From NCBI GenBank assembly GCA_030603695.1, contig JAUVXF010000017.1, positions 1 to 61,439 on the forward strand: a stretch of 61,439 nucleotides of DNA. Reading direction: 5' to 3'. How positions within the stretch are numbered: position 1 is the stretch's first letter; every line of letters starts with the position of its first letter. This DNA is from Natronohydrobacter sp. (GTDB lineage Bacteria; Pseudomonadota; Alphaproteobacteria; Rhodobacterales; Rhodobacteraceae). The position numbers and the translations under genes were made by a program. Shown piece after piece: positions 33,888-42,595 of this stretch. A model generated the notes under the pieces. That model did not search any database. It was not told the origin of the DNA and was given only the letters and a program-made list of their open reading frames with translations.

Positions 33888-34465
33888 CACAGTTCCTGAT
33901 TGACGCTGATGATGGAAAAGGCCCCCGGCAGGCAGCGTAGGCGCGTGACTGACAGGGGGGCGATTTCGAACCCCAATGCCGCAGGTACTGTGCCCAGCGC
34001 CAGGGCGAGGGCGGCGCGCACGGTTCCTGCATGGGCGACCACGGCCAGCGGCCCATGGGCCTCTGTGCGTTGTGCCAATTCTTCCAGTGCGGGGGTGGCG
34101 CGGGCCACCATATCGGCAAAGCTTTCGCCTTTGGGGGGGCGGCGTGTGGCCAGATCGGCGCGCGAGAGTGGCCCCAGATCGGGCAGATCGGCAAAGGCCA
34201 TGCCTTCTTCCACCCCGAAATCCTGTTCCCACAGGCGGGCGTCTTGCAAGATGTCATGTTTGGGAAAGAGCGCCTTGGCTGTCTGGCGGCAGCGCAGCGC
34301 CGGGCTGGTGACAACATGGCGCATCCCCGCCAGCGCCGCGCGTCCGCGTGCCAGCGCCTTGGCATCCAGCAGCATGGCGGGCACATCGCGCCGCCCGGCA
34401 AGGCGCCCTTCGGTCTGGGCCGGGGCGTGGCGGATCAGGACAAGTTCGGCAGGATCAAGGCGCAT
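33887..34465 (-). CDS. Histidine phosphatase-family protein, probable alpha-ribazole phosphatase (CobC-like)
   Basis: 192 residues. The phosphohistidine motif LIRHAPAQTEGRLAGRRD (10-27) places the nucleophile at H13, the acid/base Glu region is LWEQDFGVEEGM (about 78-89), and the second His is H145 in VVAHAGTVRAAL. The motif has RHA rather than the common RHG, which is frequent in CobC-type alpha-ribazole-5'-phosphate phosphatases. Between cobD and cobU, dephosphorylation of alpha-ribazole or adenosylcobalamin phosphate is the best guess, inferred from context. Confidence 0.8.
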   Translation of the reverse strand: MRLDPAELVLIRHAPAQTEGRLAGRRDVPAMLLDAKALARGRAALAGMRHVVTSPALRCRQTAKALFPKHDILQDARLWEQDFGVEEGMAFADLPDLGPLSRADLATRRPPKGESFADMVARATPALEELAQRTEAHGPLAVVAHAGTVRAALALALGTVPAALGFEIAPLSVTRLRCLPGAFSIISVNQEL

Positions 34466-34566
34466 GTATCAGGCTTTCCAAAATGGGCGTGCCACTATGG
34501 GCTGTGCAAAACGGCGGTTCAATTCGGGCTTTCCAATTTGCGGCAAATCTGCTTTTCCACGTTTCC

Positions 34567-35079
34567 ATGGCAAAGTCGATCCTCATAACTGGCGGGGCCA
34601 GATCTGGCAAAAGCACCTTGGCAGAGGCCATAGTGCTGGGCCTTGGCACGCCCGCAGTTTACATTGCCACCGCAGAGGCGCTGGATGATGAAATGTCGCA
34701 GCGCATTGCCGCGCATCGGGCGCGGCGCGGGGCAGAATGGCGCACCTTGGCCGCACCGCTGGAGCTGGCGCGCGCGCTGCAAGACAGCGATGGCGGCCCG
34801 CCCCGGCTGGTGGATTGTCTGACGCTGTGGGTATCCAACCTCATGCATGCCGGGCGCGACCCTGTGGCAGAGGCAGAGGCGCTTTGCGCGCTTTTGCCGC
34901 GCCTGCAAGCGCCTGTGGTATTTGTGACAAATGAGGTCGGCTCTGGCATTGTGCCGGGTAACGCGCTGGCGCGTGCGTTTCGGGATCAGGCGGGCCTGTG
35001 CAATCAGAAACTGGCGCTGGCCTGTGACGAGCTGTGGCTATGTGTTTCCGGCTATCCGTTGAAAGTGAAACCGCAATGA
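34567..35079 (+). CDS. cobU: Adenosylcobinamide kinase/guanylyltransferase (CobU/CobP)
   Basis: 170 residues from the ATG at 34567. The P-loop GGARSGKS (9-16) opens the protein, followed by YIATAEALDDEM, with the nucleotidyl-acceptor region in RIAAHRARRGAEW and the conserved LVDCLTLWVSNLM and FVTNEVGSGIVP. It phosphorylates adenosylcobinamide and then attaches GMP to give adenosylcobinamide-GDP. Stop and start overlap with cobT (ATGA). Starts of this gene and the phosphatase diverge across about 100 bases; no cobalamin riboswitch is visible there. Confidence 0.95.
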   Translation: MAKSILITGGARSGKSTLAEAIVLGLGTPAVYIATAEALDDEMSQRIAAHRARRGAEWRTLAAPLELARALQDSDGGPPRLVDCLTLWVSNLMHAGRDPVAEAEALCALLPRLQAPVVFVTNEVGSGIVPGNALARAFRDQAGLCNQKLALACDELWLCVSGYPLKVKPQ

Positions 35080-36074
35080 CATTTCCCCTTGCTGCGCTGG
35101 ATGATATCGCGCGCCTTGATCTGCCCCAGCCCGATGCGCAGGCCGCGCAGGCCGCGCGCCTGCGCCAGGCCAGCCTGACAAAACCCCCCGGCGCTTTGGG
35201 CCGGTTGGAAGAGTTGGCCGAATTCATGGCCGGATGGCAGGGCGTGGCGCGGCCCCGCATAGGCCGCGCGCAAGCGCTGGTTTTTGCCGGAAATCACGGG
35301 ATTTGCGCCCAAGGGGTAAACCCCTTTCCGCAGGCTGTGACCGCGCTGATGGTGGCCAATTTTCAGGCCGGGGGTGCCGCGATAAACCAGCTTTGCCGCG
35401 TGGCCGGGGCCGATTTGTCGGTTGTGGCGCTGGATCTGGACAATCCGACACAGGATTTCACGCAAAGCCCGGCGCTAAGCGTGGCCGAGTGTCTGGAGGC
35501 CCTGAACCGGGGTGCGGCGGCGGTGGATTTGGGCGCGGATGTGCTGTGCCTTGGGGAAATGGGGATTGGCAATTCTACCATTTCCGCCGCGCTGGCCCAT
35601 GCCATTTGCGGTGGCGATGCCGCGGATTGGGTGGGGCGCGGCACGGGCAGCGATGCGGGAGGGCTGGCGCTGAAAGCCGATGTTGTGGCGCGCGGTGTTG
35701 CGCGCCATGCCGGGCTGTCGCCGCTGGGGCTGCTGGCGGCCCTTGGCGGGCGTGAACAGGCCGCGATTTGTGGCGCGGTGCTGGCGGCGCGCATGGCGCG
35801 TATTCCGGTGCTGCTGGATGGTTATATCTGCACGGCTGCTGTCGCGCCCTTGCATGGCGGGCGGCCAGACAGCCTGTCGCATTGCCTGATCGGCCATCGC
35901 AGCGCAGAACCGGGCCATGCGCGGCTTTGTGCGGCCATGGGCAAGGCCCCGCTGCTGGATCTGGGCATGGCCTTGGGCGAAGGCACCGGGGCGGCGCTGG
36001 CGCTATCGGTGTTGCGCGGGGCGCTGGCCTGTCATGACGGTATGGCCACATTTGCAGAGGCCGGGATCGGATGA
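35076..36074 (+). CDS. cobT: Nicotinate-nucleotide--dimethylbenzimidazole phosphoribosyltransferase
   Basis: 332 residues from the ATG overlapping cobU. It makes alpha-ribazole phosphate, the lower ligand precursor of B12. Landmarks are LTKPPGALGRLEELA (48-62), FAGNHGI, GEMGIGNSTISAAL (the nicotinate-mononucleotide loop), LLDGYICTAA and GHRSAEPGH. The catalytic Glu is E302 in ALGEGTGAALAL. Note that this CobT is the BluB-pathway enzyme, not the cobaltochelatase subunit of the same name. It is followed by cobS with another ATGA overlap. Confidence 0.95.
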   Translation: MTFPLAALDDIARLDLPQPDAQAAQAARLRQASLTKPPGALGRLEELAEFMAGWQGVARPRIGRAQALVFAGNHGICAQGVNPFPQAVTALMVANFQAGGAAINQLCRVAGADLSVVALDLDNPTQDFTQSPALSVAECLEALNRGAAAVDLGADVLCLGEMGIGNSTISAALAHAICGGDAADWVGRGTGSDAGGLALKADVVARGVARHAGLSPLGLLAALGGREQAAICGAVLAARMARIPVLLDGYICTAAVAPLHGGRPDSLSHCLIGHRSAEPGHARLCAAMGKAPLLDLGMALGEGTGAALALSVLRGALACHDGMATFAEAGIG

Positions 36075-36826
36075 TCCAGCCCCGCCGCCATCTGGCGCAG
36101 GCGCAGCTTGCGCTGATGCTGCTGACCCGCTTGCCCGCAGGCCAGTTGCCCGACCCCGCGCCAAGCATGGCGCAGGCGCGTTGGGCCTTTGCGCTGGTGG
36201 GGCTGGTGGTGGGAGCGCTGGGCTGGGGCGCGCAGCATGGCGCGCTGGCCTTGGGCCTCTCGCCCATGGTGGGGGCATGGCTGGCGCTGGGGGTGATGGC
36301 GCTGGTAACAGGGGCGCTGCATCATGACGGGCTGGCCGATTATGCCGATGGTATGGGCGGTGGGCGTGACCGCGCGCATGTGCTGGAGATCATGCGCGAT
36401 TCGCGCATTGGCAGCTATGGTGTGCTGGCGCTGATTGTGGTGCTGGCGCTGATGGCCGGGGCCTTGGCCAGTTTCCCCGCAGGCGCGCCCCTTGCGGTGT
36501 TTCTCTTTGCCGCTACCGCCAGCCGCCTGGGCATGGCCCTTGCGCTGCAGCTTATGCCCGCAGCCCGGCCCGATGGGCTGGGGCGCAGTGCGGCAGGGGC
36601 GGGGGGCTGGCTGTGGCTGTGGCCCGGAATGCTTGCGGTTGGCCTATGTGCAGCGGCCCTGGGTCTGGCCGCGCTGGTGGCGCTGGGAGGGATGGCGCTG
36701 GCCGCATGGCTGGCCGCGCGCGTGGCCTTGGCCCGCATTGGCGGCCAAACCGGCGATGTGCTGGGCGCGGTGCAGATGCTGTCAGACATGGCGGCACTTC
36801 TGGTGCTGGCGGCAATGCTGCGCTGA
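36071..36826 (+). CDS. cobS: Adenosylcobinamide-GDP ribazoletransferase (cobalamin synthase, CobS/CobV)
   Basis: 251 residues, an inner-membrane enzyme with six to eight hydrophobic segments. It joins adenosylcobinamide-GDP to alpha-ribazole (phosphate), the last assembly step of B12. The metal-binding signature is HHDGLADYADGMGGGRDR (about 78-95), followed by MRDSRIGSYGVLAL. The N-terminal LMLLTRLPAGQLPD matches the family. It ends the cobU-cobT-cobS operon. Downstream lies the tmRNA gene on the other strand. Confidence 0.94.
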   Translation: MIQPRRHLAQAQLALMLLTRLPAGQLPDPAPSMAQARWAFALVGLVVGALGWGAQHGALALGLSPMVGAWLALGVMALVTGALHHDGLADYADGMGGGRDRAHVLEIMRDSRIGSYGVLALIVVLALMAGALASFPAGAPLAVFLFAATASRLGMALALQLMPAARPDGLGRSAAGAGGWLWLWPGMLAVGLCAAALGLAALVALGGMALAAWLAARVALARIGGQTGDVLGAVQMLSDMAALLVLAAMLR

Positions 36827-36864
36827 GAGCGCGGTTTCCCGCAGTCACACCCGGTCTTTGCGTA

Positions 36865-37185
36865 TCTGAAATGAAGTGCAGGCTTCTGTTGCCAGGTGCC
36901 TGCGAACCCCGCCTTACGCGGCTAAGCGCAAGGGCTTAGATTTCGGTTTCGTTACCGCTTACGCAGCAACAGCCACCGGAGCACGGTTGTCATTTGCAAC
37001 TGTACGTTTTGCACCGATAACGGTGGTCGCTCACCGAGACAAAGCTAACCCCTTTAGACGTTCGTCGATCCTGTTTCGGCCCCATGATCCCCAAATGAAG
37101 GATTTTTGGTGGAGCCGCCGGGTACCGCCCCCGGGTCCGATCCGCGTATTACGAGCGCGTTTATGTCCATAGTCCCCGAAAGGAC
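36865..37185 (-). ncRNA. ssrA: Transfer-messenger RNA, circularly permuted two-piece form
   Basis: On the minus strand the acceptor piece comes first and ends with GGCTCCACCA (CCA at 37109-37107). After a short spacer the coding piece starts GGGGCCG at 37083, whose seven bases pair with CGGCTCC of the acceptor end, with one G-U. The tag frame begins at the GCA codon at 36997 and reads ANDNRAPVAVAA to TAA (36961-36959). A hairpin GCAGGC/GCCTGC near 36876-36901 closes the 3' part. This order is the permuted architecture of Alphaproteobacteria; the spacer is removed to give two RNAs. The outer ends are estimated. Confidence 0.93.
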
Positions 37186-37191
37186 AAAGCT

Positions 37192-37220
37192 AACATAGGG
37201 CTGTGGGCCGCCGGTTACAA
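37192..37220 (-). promoter_or_regulatory. Candidate ssrA promoter
   Basis: On the minus strand TTGTAA (37220-37215) and TATGTT (37197-37192) are 17 bases apart, a good sigma-70-type pair. It would start transcription near 37185, just ahead of the acceptor piece. Confidence 0.55.
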
Positions 37221-37341
37221 GGGGGGATGGCGCGCAGGCGCGCGCGCCGTGAAGTCGGTTTTGATGCCGCTTTGTGACGGATTCGCGCAGGATTTCGCCG
37301 TGCAAGCCGCTATGTTGGGCACAGGCAACCAAGAGCACCCC

Positions 37342-38592
37342 ATGCGCTATTCCGGCTTTCGCATTCTGAAAGAGGCCCTGACCGGCCATAAGGGCTGGCA
37401 GCCTGTCTGGCGCAGGCCCGACCCAAAGCCCAGCTATGATATTGTCATCGTGGGCGGTGGCGGGCATGGGCTGGCGACGGCGCATTATCTGGCCAGCAAC
37501 TTTGGCCAGACCCGTGTGGCGGTGATTGAAAAAGGCTGGATCGGGGGCGGCAATGTGGGGCGCAATACCACCATTATCCGTTCCAACTATCTGCTGGAGG
37601 GCAATGAGCCATTCTACGAATTCTCGCTTAAGCTGTGGGAAGGGCTGGAGCAGGATTTGAATTACAACGCGATGGTCAGCCAGCGCGGTATTCTGAACCT
37701 GATCCATACAGACGCCCAGCGCGATGCCTATATCCGGCGCGGCAATGCCATGATCCTGCATGGTGCGGATGCGCAATATCTCAGCACCGACCAGATCCGC
37801 CGCGAATACCCGTTTCTCAATTTCAACGATGCGCGCTTTCCCATCAAGGGCGGGCTGGCGCAGCGGCGCGGCGGCACTGTGCGCCATGATGCCGTGGCGT
37901 GGGGCTATGCGCGCGCGGCAGATGCGCGCGGCGTGGATATTATCCAGAATTGTGAAGTGACCGGGTTTCGCATTGAAAACGGCATTTGCCTTGGGGTGGA
38001 AACCTCTCGCGGGTTTATCGGTGCGGGCAAGGTTGGGGTGGCCGTGGCGGGTTCCTCTTCGCGCGTTATGGCACAGGCTGGGCTAAGGCTGCCGATTGAA
38101 TCGCATGTGCTGCAAGCCTTTGTATCCGAGGGGTTGAAGCCGGTGATGCCGGGTGTGATTACCTTTGGCGCGGGGCATTTCTATTGCAGCCAGTCTGACA
38201 AGGGCGGGCTGGTCTTTGGCGGCGATATTGACGGCTACAACTCTTACGCGCAGCGCGGCAATCTGCCTGTGGTGGAAGATGTGGCCGAAGGGGCCATGGC
38301 GCTGATCCCCGGCCTTGGGCGGGTGCGGCTGTTGCGCATGTGGGGCGGTGTGATGGATATGAGCATGGATGGCTCTCCCATCATAGACCGCACCCCTATC
38401 GAGGGCCTCTATTTCAATGGCGGTTGGTGCTATGGCGGGTTTAAGGCAACGCCTGCTTCGGGCTGGTGTTTTGCCCATCTGCTAAGCACAGATACCCCCC
38501 ACCCCACCGCCACGGCCTATAGGCTGGATCGGTTCCGCAAGGGGCTGATGATAGATGAAAAAGGCATGGGCGCGCAGCCCAACCTGCACTAG
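37342..38592 (+). CDS. soxB: Sarcosine oxidase subunit beta
   Basis: 416 residues from the ATG at 37342, the family's usual length; an open extension to 37249 has no homology. The FAD-binding motif is DIVIVGGGGHGLATA (33-47). H182 in RRGGTVRHDAVAWG lies where the beta subunit carries covalent FMN in characterised four-subunit enzymes. The complex oxidises sarcosine to glycine, passing the methyl group to tetrahydrofolate and making H2O2. It heads the soxBDAG operon; the only other feature in its 5' region is the divergent tmRNA gene. Confidence 0.95.
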   Translation: MRYSGFRILKEALTGHKGWQPVWRRPDPKPSYDIVIVGGGGHGLATAHYLASNFGQTRVAVIEKGWIGGGNVGRNTTIIRSNYLLEGNEPFYEFSLKLWEGLEQDLNYNAMVSQRGILNLIHTDAQRDAYIRRGNAMILHGADAQYLSTDQIRREYPFLNFNDARFPIKGGLAQRRGGTVRHDAVAWGYARAADARGVDIIQNCEVTGFRIENGICLGVETSRGFIGAGKVGVAVAGSSSRVMAQAGLRLPIESHVLQAFVSEGLKPVMPGVITFGAGHFYCSQSDKGGLVFGGDIDGYNSYAQRGNLPVVEDVAEGAMALIPGLGRVRLLRMWGGVMDMSMDGSPIIDRTPIEGLYFNGGWCYGGFKATPASGWCFAHLLSTDTPHPTATAYRLDRFRKGLMIDEKGMGAQPNLH

Positions 38593-38628
38593 GGCCGACA
38601 TGAGCCATTATAACCCAAAGGCGCGCAG

Positions 38629-38916
38629 ATGATCATTCCTCACCCCCTGCTTGGCCCCTGCGATGCGCAGGAATTCACATATCTGGGCGATGCCAGCCTG
38701 ATCGCCCGCCCCGATGGCATGGCAGAGGGCGCGGCAGATGCCTTTCACGACTATCTCTATCTGCGCGACAACCCCGCCGGGCTGCACCGCGAATTGTGGT
38801 ATCACGAGCAGGGTGACAGGTCTTGGCTGGTGGTCACGCGCAACACGCTGACGCATGAGATTGTAAAGGCGGAACTGGCGCGCGATGTGGCGCGGGCAGA
38901 GGGGCGCGGGCGATGA
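38629..38916 (+). CDS. soxD: Sarcosine oxidase subunit delta, unusual N-terminus
   Basis: 95 residues, normal for SoxD, the small zinc-binding subunit of heterotetrameric sarcosine oxidase. The C-terminal half is typical (YLRDNPAGLHRELWYHEQGDR, then SWLVVTRNTLTHEI). The N-terminus reads MIIPHPLLGPCDAQEF where family members usually have a CPxCG zinc motif. Here the first Cys aligns with H5, the second with L8, and a new Cys appears at 11. Zinc binding may therefore be altered. It overlaps soxA by four bases (ATGA). Confidence 0.88.
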   Translation: MIIPHPLLGPCDAQEFTYLGDASLIARPDGMAEGAADAFHDYLYLRDNPAGLHRELWYHEQGDRSWLVVTRNTLTHEIVKAELARDVARAEGRGR

Positions 38917-41858
38917 GATTGCAGCACGGCGGCCAGATAGACCGGGGCCAGAAGATCAGCTTTCGTTTTGACGGGCAATATTACAAGGGCCATCCGGGCG
39001 ATACGCTGGCCTCTGCGCTGCTGGCAAATGATGTGCGGCTTATGGGGCGGTCTTTCAAATACCACCGCCCGCGCGGCGTGCTGGCAGCGGGCAGCGAAGA
39101 ACCCAATGCGCTGGTGGAATTGCGCACGGGCGGGCGGCAGGAACCCAATACCCGCGCCACGATGGTAGAGCTATTTGACGGGCTGCAAGCCATGCCGCAA
39201 AACGCATGGCCCAGCCTGCGCTTTGATGCGCTGGCGATCAATGACAGGTTATCCAATTTCCTGACAGCGGGGTTTTACTATAAAACCTTCATGTGGCCTG
39301 CGGTTTTCTGGGAAAAGCTGTATGAACCGATTATCCGCCGCGCGGCGGGTTTGGGCAGCATCACCACCCGGCCCGACCCCGACAGCTATGACAAAGGCTA
39401 TCTGCATTGCGATCTGTTGGTGATCGGGGCAGGGCCTGCGGGGCTGATGGCTGCGCTGACGGCGGGGCGTGCGGGTGCGCGGGTTATTCTGGCAGATGAA
39501 GATTTCCGCATGGGCGGGCGGCTGAATGCCGACCGCCAGACCATTGCCGATATGGCCGGGGCCGATTGGGCGGCGCAGGCCGTGGCAGAGCTGGCGCAAA
39601 TGCCCCATGTCCGGCTTATGCCGCGCTGCACTGTCTTTGGGGCCTTCGATCACGGCATTTATGGCGCGGTGGAACGTGTGTCAGACCATCTGGCCACCCC
39701 CCCAGAGGGCAAACCGCGCCAGACGCTGTGGCGCATCTATTCCAAACGCGCGCTTGTCTGTGCGGGCGCGATAGAGCGGCCCATTGCCTTTGCCAATAAC
39801 GATCGCCCCGGCATTATGCTGGCAGGCGCGCTGCGGGCCTATGCCAATCGCTGGGCCGTTAGCCCGGCGCAGGATGTGGCGATTTTCACCAATAACGACA
39901 CGGGCCATCGCTCTGCCGCCGATCTGATGGCGCTGGGCGTGCATGTGGCCGCCGTAATAGATACCCGCCCCGATGCGCCCCCTTTGGCAGGCACAGAGGT
40001 TCTGGCAGGCGCGCAGGTGACAGATAGCGCCGGGCGGCTGGGGCTGCGCGCCGTTACTGTGCGGTTGGGCAATGGCCAAAGCCGCAAGCTCTCGGTGGGG
40101 GCTTTGGGTGTTTCGGGCGGCTGGAACCCCAATCTGGGCCTGACATGCCACCAGCGCGGGCGGCCCCTGTGGGATGAGGGCATTGCGGCCTTCATTCCCG
40201 GCGCCACCTTGGCCCCCGGCATGGCCGTTGCGGGCGCGGCTATGGGGCAGTTCAGCACCCATGCCGCCCTTGCCACAGGGGCCGAAGGCGCGCGCGCAGC
40301 ACTTGCCGATCTGGGCCATAACACCCCCGCACCCGATCTGCCCCGCGCAGAGGATGCGCCCACCCGGATTACCCCGTTCTGGCATGTGGCGGGCACAAAG
40401 CGCGCATGGCTGGATTTCCAGAATGATGTGACCATCAAGGATGTGAAACTGGCCCATCAGGAAGGGTTTGAGGCGGTAGAGCACCTGAAGCGCTATACCA
40501 CCCTTGGCATGGCCACAGACCAAGGCAAAACCGCCAATCTGGGCGGGCTGGCCGTGATGGCCGAATTGACAGGGCAAAGCATTGCCCAAACCGGAACCAC
40601 CATGTTCCGCCCGCCCTATACGCCTGTGGCTTTGGGCGCTTTGGCGGGCCGATCCAGCGGGCGCGATTTCCGGCCCACGCGGCTAACCCCAAGCCATCAT
40701 TGGGCGCGCGAGCAGAGCGCGGTATTTGTGGAAGCGGGGCTATGGCTACGCGCGCAATATTTCCCCCGCGCGGGCGAAAGCCATTGGCGTGAAAGCGTGG
40801 ATCGCGAGGTTCTTGCCACCCGCGCCAGTGTGGGTGTGTGCGATGTGACAACGCTGGGCAAGGTGGATGTGCAGGGCCGCGATGCGGCCGAATTCCTGAA
40901 CCGCATCTATTGCAACGGCATGGCCAAACTTGCGGTGGGGCGCGTGCGCTATGGGCTGATGCTGCGCGAGGATGGGATTGTTTTTGATGATGGCACAGCC
41001 GCGCGGCTGGCCGAGGATCATTTCGTTGTCACCACCACCACCGCCAATGCCGTGCCCGTGTTCCGCCATATGGAATTCGCGCGCCAATGCCTGTGGCCCG
41101 ATCTGGATGTGCAGCTTATTTCCACCACAGAGGCATGGGCGCAATTTGCCCTTGCCGGCCCGAAATCGCGCGCCGTGCTGGAGCGGTTGGTGGATGGGGG
41201 GTTTGATCTCTCCAATGCGGGCTTTCCGTTCATGGCCTGCGCGGAAGTGAGCATCTGCAATGGCTGCCGCGCGCGGCTGTTCCGCATCTCTTTCTCTGGG
41301 GAATTGGCCTATGAACTGGCCGTGCCTGCCCGCTACGGCGATGCCCTGATCCGCAAGATCATGGAGGTGGGGGCAGACTATGACATTACCCCGTACGGCA
41401 CAGAGGCGCTGGGCGTGATGCGCATTGAAAAGGGCCATGCGGCGGGCGGCGAATTGAACGGCACGACCACGGCGCGCAACCTTGGGCTTGGCCGGATGGT
41501 CAGCACGGCCAAAGACAGTATCGGCGCGGTGCTGTCGCGCCGCGAAGGGCTGGCCGCGCCGGATGGGTTGGAACTGGTGGGCCTGCGCCCTGTGAACCCG
41601 CAAAGCCAGATCCCGGCGGGTGCACATCTGCTGGCGCAGGGCGCGGCGCTGGTGGCGGCCAATGATCTGGGCCATGTCACGGCGTCTTGCTATTCACCCA
41701 ATTTGGGCAGCTATATCGCGCTGGGCTTTGTGAAAAATGGCGCGGCCCGCATGGGCGAAACGCTGCGCGCCGCAAGCCCCCTGACTGGGGTTGATCTGGA
41801 GGTGCAGATCACCTCGCCCCATTTCTATGACCCGGAAGGAGAGCGGCTTCGTGCATGA
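38913..41858 (+). CDS. soxA: Sarcosine oxidase subunit alpha
   Basis: 981 residues. An N-terminal region with ISFRFDGQYYKGHPGDTLAS belongs to the 2Fe-2S/ubiquitin-like fold that opens SoxA. It is followed by the NAD-binding domain with VIGAGPAGLMAA (about 170-181), and the C-terminal third is a GcvT-like aminomethyltransferase domain that binds folate (EVLATRASVGVCDVTTLGKVDVQGRD, LNRIYCNG). It provides the NAD and tetrahydrofolate sites of the complex. The gene overlaps soxD and soxG, consistent with stoichiometric synthesis. Confidence 0.95.
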   Translation: MRLQHGGQIDRGQKISFRFDGQYYKGHPGDTLASALLANDVRLMGRSFKYHRPRGVLAAGSEEPNALVELRTGGRQEPNTRATMVELFDGLQAMPQNAWPSLRFDALAINDRLSNFLTAGFYYKTFMWPAVFWEKLYEPIIRRAAGLGSITTRPDPDSYDKGYLHCDLLVIGAGPAGLMAALTAGRAGARVILADEDFRMGGRLNADRQTIADMAGADWAAQAVAELAQMPHVRLMPRCTVFGAFDHGIYGAVERVSDHLATPPEGKPRQTLWRIYSKRALVCAGAIERPIAFANNDRPGIMLAGALRAYANRWAVSPAQDVAIFTNNDTGHRSAADLMALGVHVAAVIDTRPDAPPLAGTEVLAGAQVTDSAGRLGLRAVTVRLGNGQSRKLSVGALGVSGGWNPNLGLTCHQRGRPLWDEGIAAFIPGATLAPGMAVAGAAMGQFSTHAALATGAEGARAALADLGHNTPAPDLPRAEDAPTRITPFWHVAGTKRAWLDFQNDVTIKDVKLAHQEGFEAVEHLKRYTTLGMATDQGKTANLGGLAVMAELTGQSIAQTGTTMFRPPYTPVALGALAGRSSGRDFRPTRLTPSHHWAREQSAVFVEAGLWLRAQYFPRAGESHWRESVDREVLATRASVGVCDVTTLGKVDVQGRDAAEFLNRIYCNGMAKLAVGRVRYGLMLREDGIVFDDGTAARLAEDHFVVTTTTANAVPVFRHMEFARQCLWPDLDVQLISTTEAWAQFALAGPKSRAVLERLVDGGFDLSNAGFPFMACAEVSICNGCRARLFRISFSGELAYELAVPARYGDALIRKIMEVGADYDITPYGTEALGVMRIEKGHAAGGELNGTTTARNLGLGRMVSTAKDSIGAVLSRREGLAAPDGLELVGLRPVNPQSQIPAGAHLLAQGAALVAANDLGHVTASCYSPNLGSYIALGFVKNGAARMGETLRAASPLTGVDLEVQITSPHFYDPEGERLRA

Positions 41859-42420
41859 TCTGGCCCCCCTGACAGCGCTGGGCACGAAAGCCCCGCAGCA
41901 AGAGAAAATTGGCCTTGTAACACTGGCAGAGGCCCCCGATTGGGCGCTGGCCTCTGTCACTGCGCGGCTGGGGCAGGAAGCGGCCTGCGCGGCTGCGCTG
42001 GCGCAAACTCTGGGTGCAGGTGCGCCGGGCGTGGCGCGGTATCATGGCGGCCCGGTGCTGGGCGCGTTCTGGATTGCGCCGCATAGCTGGATGGTGCAGG
42101 CCCCTTACAGTGCAAAGCCTGATCTGGCAGCCCATCTGCGCGGCCAACTTGGCCCATGCGCCAGTGTGACAGAACAAAGCAGCGCTTGGGCGCGGTGTGA
42201 TGTGACAGGCCCCGCACCGCTTGTGGCAGAGATGTTCGCGCGGCTGTGCAATCTGGATATGCCGCAACTGCCAAGCGGCCATGCGCGGCGCACGGTGATT
42301 GACCATCTGGGCTGCTACCTGCTGCGCGGTGACGGGGGGGCGGTGTCTGTCTATGGCCCCAGATCGGGCGCGCAAAGCCTGTGGCACGCGCTGGAATTGG
42401 CGGCGCGTTCGATTGTGTAG
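41851..42420 (+). CDS. soxG: Sarcosine oxidase subunit gamma
   Basis: 189 residues using a GTG start at 41851, eight bases inside soxA, with AAGGAGA upstream; no in-frame ATG gives the conserved N-terminus. The family pattern LAPLTALGTKAP near the start and HLGCYLLR, VYGPRSGAQSLWHAL near the end are present. SoxG resembles a GcvT-like folate-domain remnant and stabilises the complex. It is the last gene of soxBDAG, followed after 176 bases by the GlxA-type regulator. Confidence 0.9.
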   Translation: MHDLAPLTALGTKAPQQEKIGLVTLAEAPDWALASVTARLGQEAACAAALAQTLGAGAPGVARYHGGPVLGAFWIAPHSWMVQAPYSAKPDLAAHLRGQLGPCASVTEQSSAWARCDVTGPAPLVAEMFARLCNLDMPQLPSGHARRTVIDHLGCYLLRGDGGAVSVYGPRSGAQSLWHALELAARSIV

Positions 42421-42595
42421 GCTGGGCGGCGTGCCATGGCGCGCGGCCTGCCCTAACCCCCCCGCCGTTTGAGCAGGCCCCGCCATTCTTGGGCGGCGGG
42501 CAATGTTGCCGCCCCTTTACCCTGCGCGCAATATATCCGATTGTTGGCCATGGGCGGCCATCTGGCCGCGCCGCAACCCTATCTGGAACAAAGCC

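Noticed and set aside
34466-34566. Cobalamin riboswitch between the divergent cob units
   Set aside because: Only about 100 bases are available and no B12-box sequence was seen.
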